From the NCBI RefSeq assembly GCF_003672135.1, contig NC_039515.1:2170001-2234000 (forward strand): a DNA stretch of 64,000 bases. Direction: 5' to 3'. Source of the stretch: Ooceraea biroi. Taxonomy: Eukaryota > Arthropoda > Insecta > Hymenoptera > Formicidae. This document shows positions 63,301 to 64,000 of the stretch, piece by piece (the first letter of the stretch is position 1; each line of letters starts with the position of its first letter). The notes under the pieces were generated by a model. That model worked only from the letters and a program-made list of their open reading frames with translations, did no database searches and had not been told where the DNA came from. The position numbers and the translations under genes were made by a program.

Positions 63301-64000
63301 CAAAGTGAGACTTCCTTGCACCGTACAGAATAAAAAAAAAAGAGAAGAAGCTCCGGTTCTGCTTTGTCGCAAGCTCCGGTTTTAAGAGGAATACAGATAA
63401 ATAACTATGAAAGTTGATTGCATATCTCTATTGATACATTGTATAAAATAGAAATATAAATGTTGCAGAATTAGATTGAGAGATGATAGCTGTGCATTGA
63501 ACAGATGAAGCGACTGAATTGAATTAAAGTGAAACGAAAGCGATTAAAGTGATAAAGAAGAGTCGAGCTGATGAAAACGCGGCTGATTGATGATCCGTGA
63601 GGGCTGCGTAAGGCTCTTTTAGGATACTAGTTTAAGATGATCGTCATTTGTGGCACTGTCCACATGTATCTATGGCGAACCGACAATACTTCGGCACAAG
63701 TCGGCGTGTACAACTCAAATAGCGGATAAGATTAATGTAGAGATTAACACAGTGTCTGTAGAAAAGTGTTGTTCGTCTTTCTATGTGTATCTCACTTTTG
63801 CAGGATCGTTCCGTGACGCAGAGAGCGCATTCGTTACGCGATTCCGTTGTTCCAAGAAAATTCGAACACAATTCTCTCGTCCTAGTATTCGTATTTTTTT
63901 ATACAGTCTAAAAAGTCGTTCTTCATATTTGATATAATAAAGTGACGTTAGCGGAAGTGATGGTAGTAGCAATAGTAAAATTTACGTTACATTCTTTGCG
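63301..64000. other. TMEM104 3' UTR and right edge
   Basis: AATAAA at 63329-63334 (29 bases after the stop) and at 63936-63941 are candidate polyadenylation signals. No further gene is evident before the window ends. Confidence 0.5.

Overview
This is a eukaryotic nuclear window, almost certainly from an insect and most likely a hymenopteran (perhaps an ant). Genes are split by short AT-rich GT-AG introns, coding exons are GC-richer than flanks, there is an intronless 376-codon cytoplasmic actin ORF, and the parkin, parvin and PDH proteins look like insect orthologues. No bacterial, phage or CRISPR features were seen. All gene models were built by hand from splice signals, reading phase and remembered family proteins. 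Every complete model sums to a multiple of three.

Left end (1-18.3 kb): five genes. PDPR, the pyruvate dehydrogenase phosphatase regulatory subunit (minus, 3' end outside the window), is followed by parkin (minus). Parvin (plus) lies head-to-head with parkin across about 580 bp. Next come an NSUN7-like methyltransferase (plus), preceded by an orphan coding exon at 10.7 kb, and a pyruvate dehydrogenase E1-alpha paralogue (plus). PDPR and PDH E1-alpha act in the same mitochondrial regulatory circuit, and parkin acts in mitochondrial quality control.

Middle (18.3-46.5 kb): a SKAP-like PH-domain adaptor with many tyrosine motifs (plus), then three related four-finger C2H2 zinc-finger genes. One is plus (24.2-25.2 kb) and two are minus (33.6-35.2 and 39.0-40.8 kb). 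They are separated by long gene-poor intervals containing microsatellites, hairpins and GC-rich presumed promoters. A short gene resembling the FAM104/VCF family of p97 (VCP) cofactors (minus) follows at 45.8-46.5 kb.

Right end (46.5-64 kb): about 10 kb with no recognised gene, ending in an actin upstream region with two perfect CArG boxes and two candidate noncoding first exons. Then come a cytoplasmic actin and TMEM104, a putative amino-acid transporter family membrane protein.

The points most worth a second look are an NSUN7 that lacks the family's catalytic cysteine, a PDH E1-alpha lacking two of three regulatory phosphoserines, a PDPR that keeps the flavin-attachment histidine, the zinc-finger gene cluster, and the paired CArG-box actin promoters. 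I did not find a clearly new multi-gene system.
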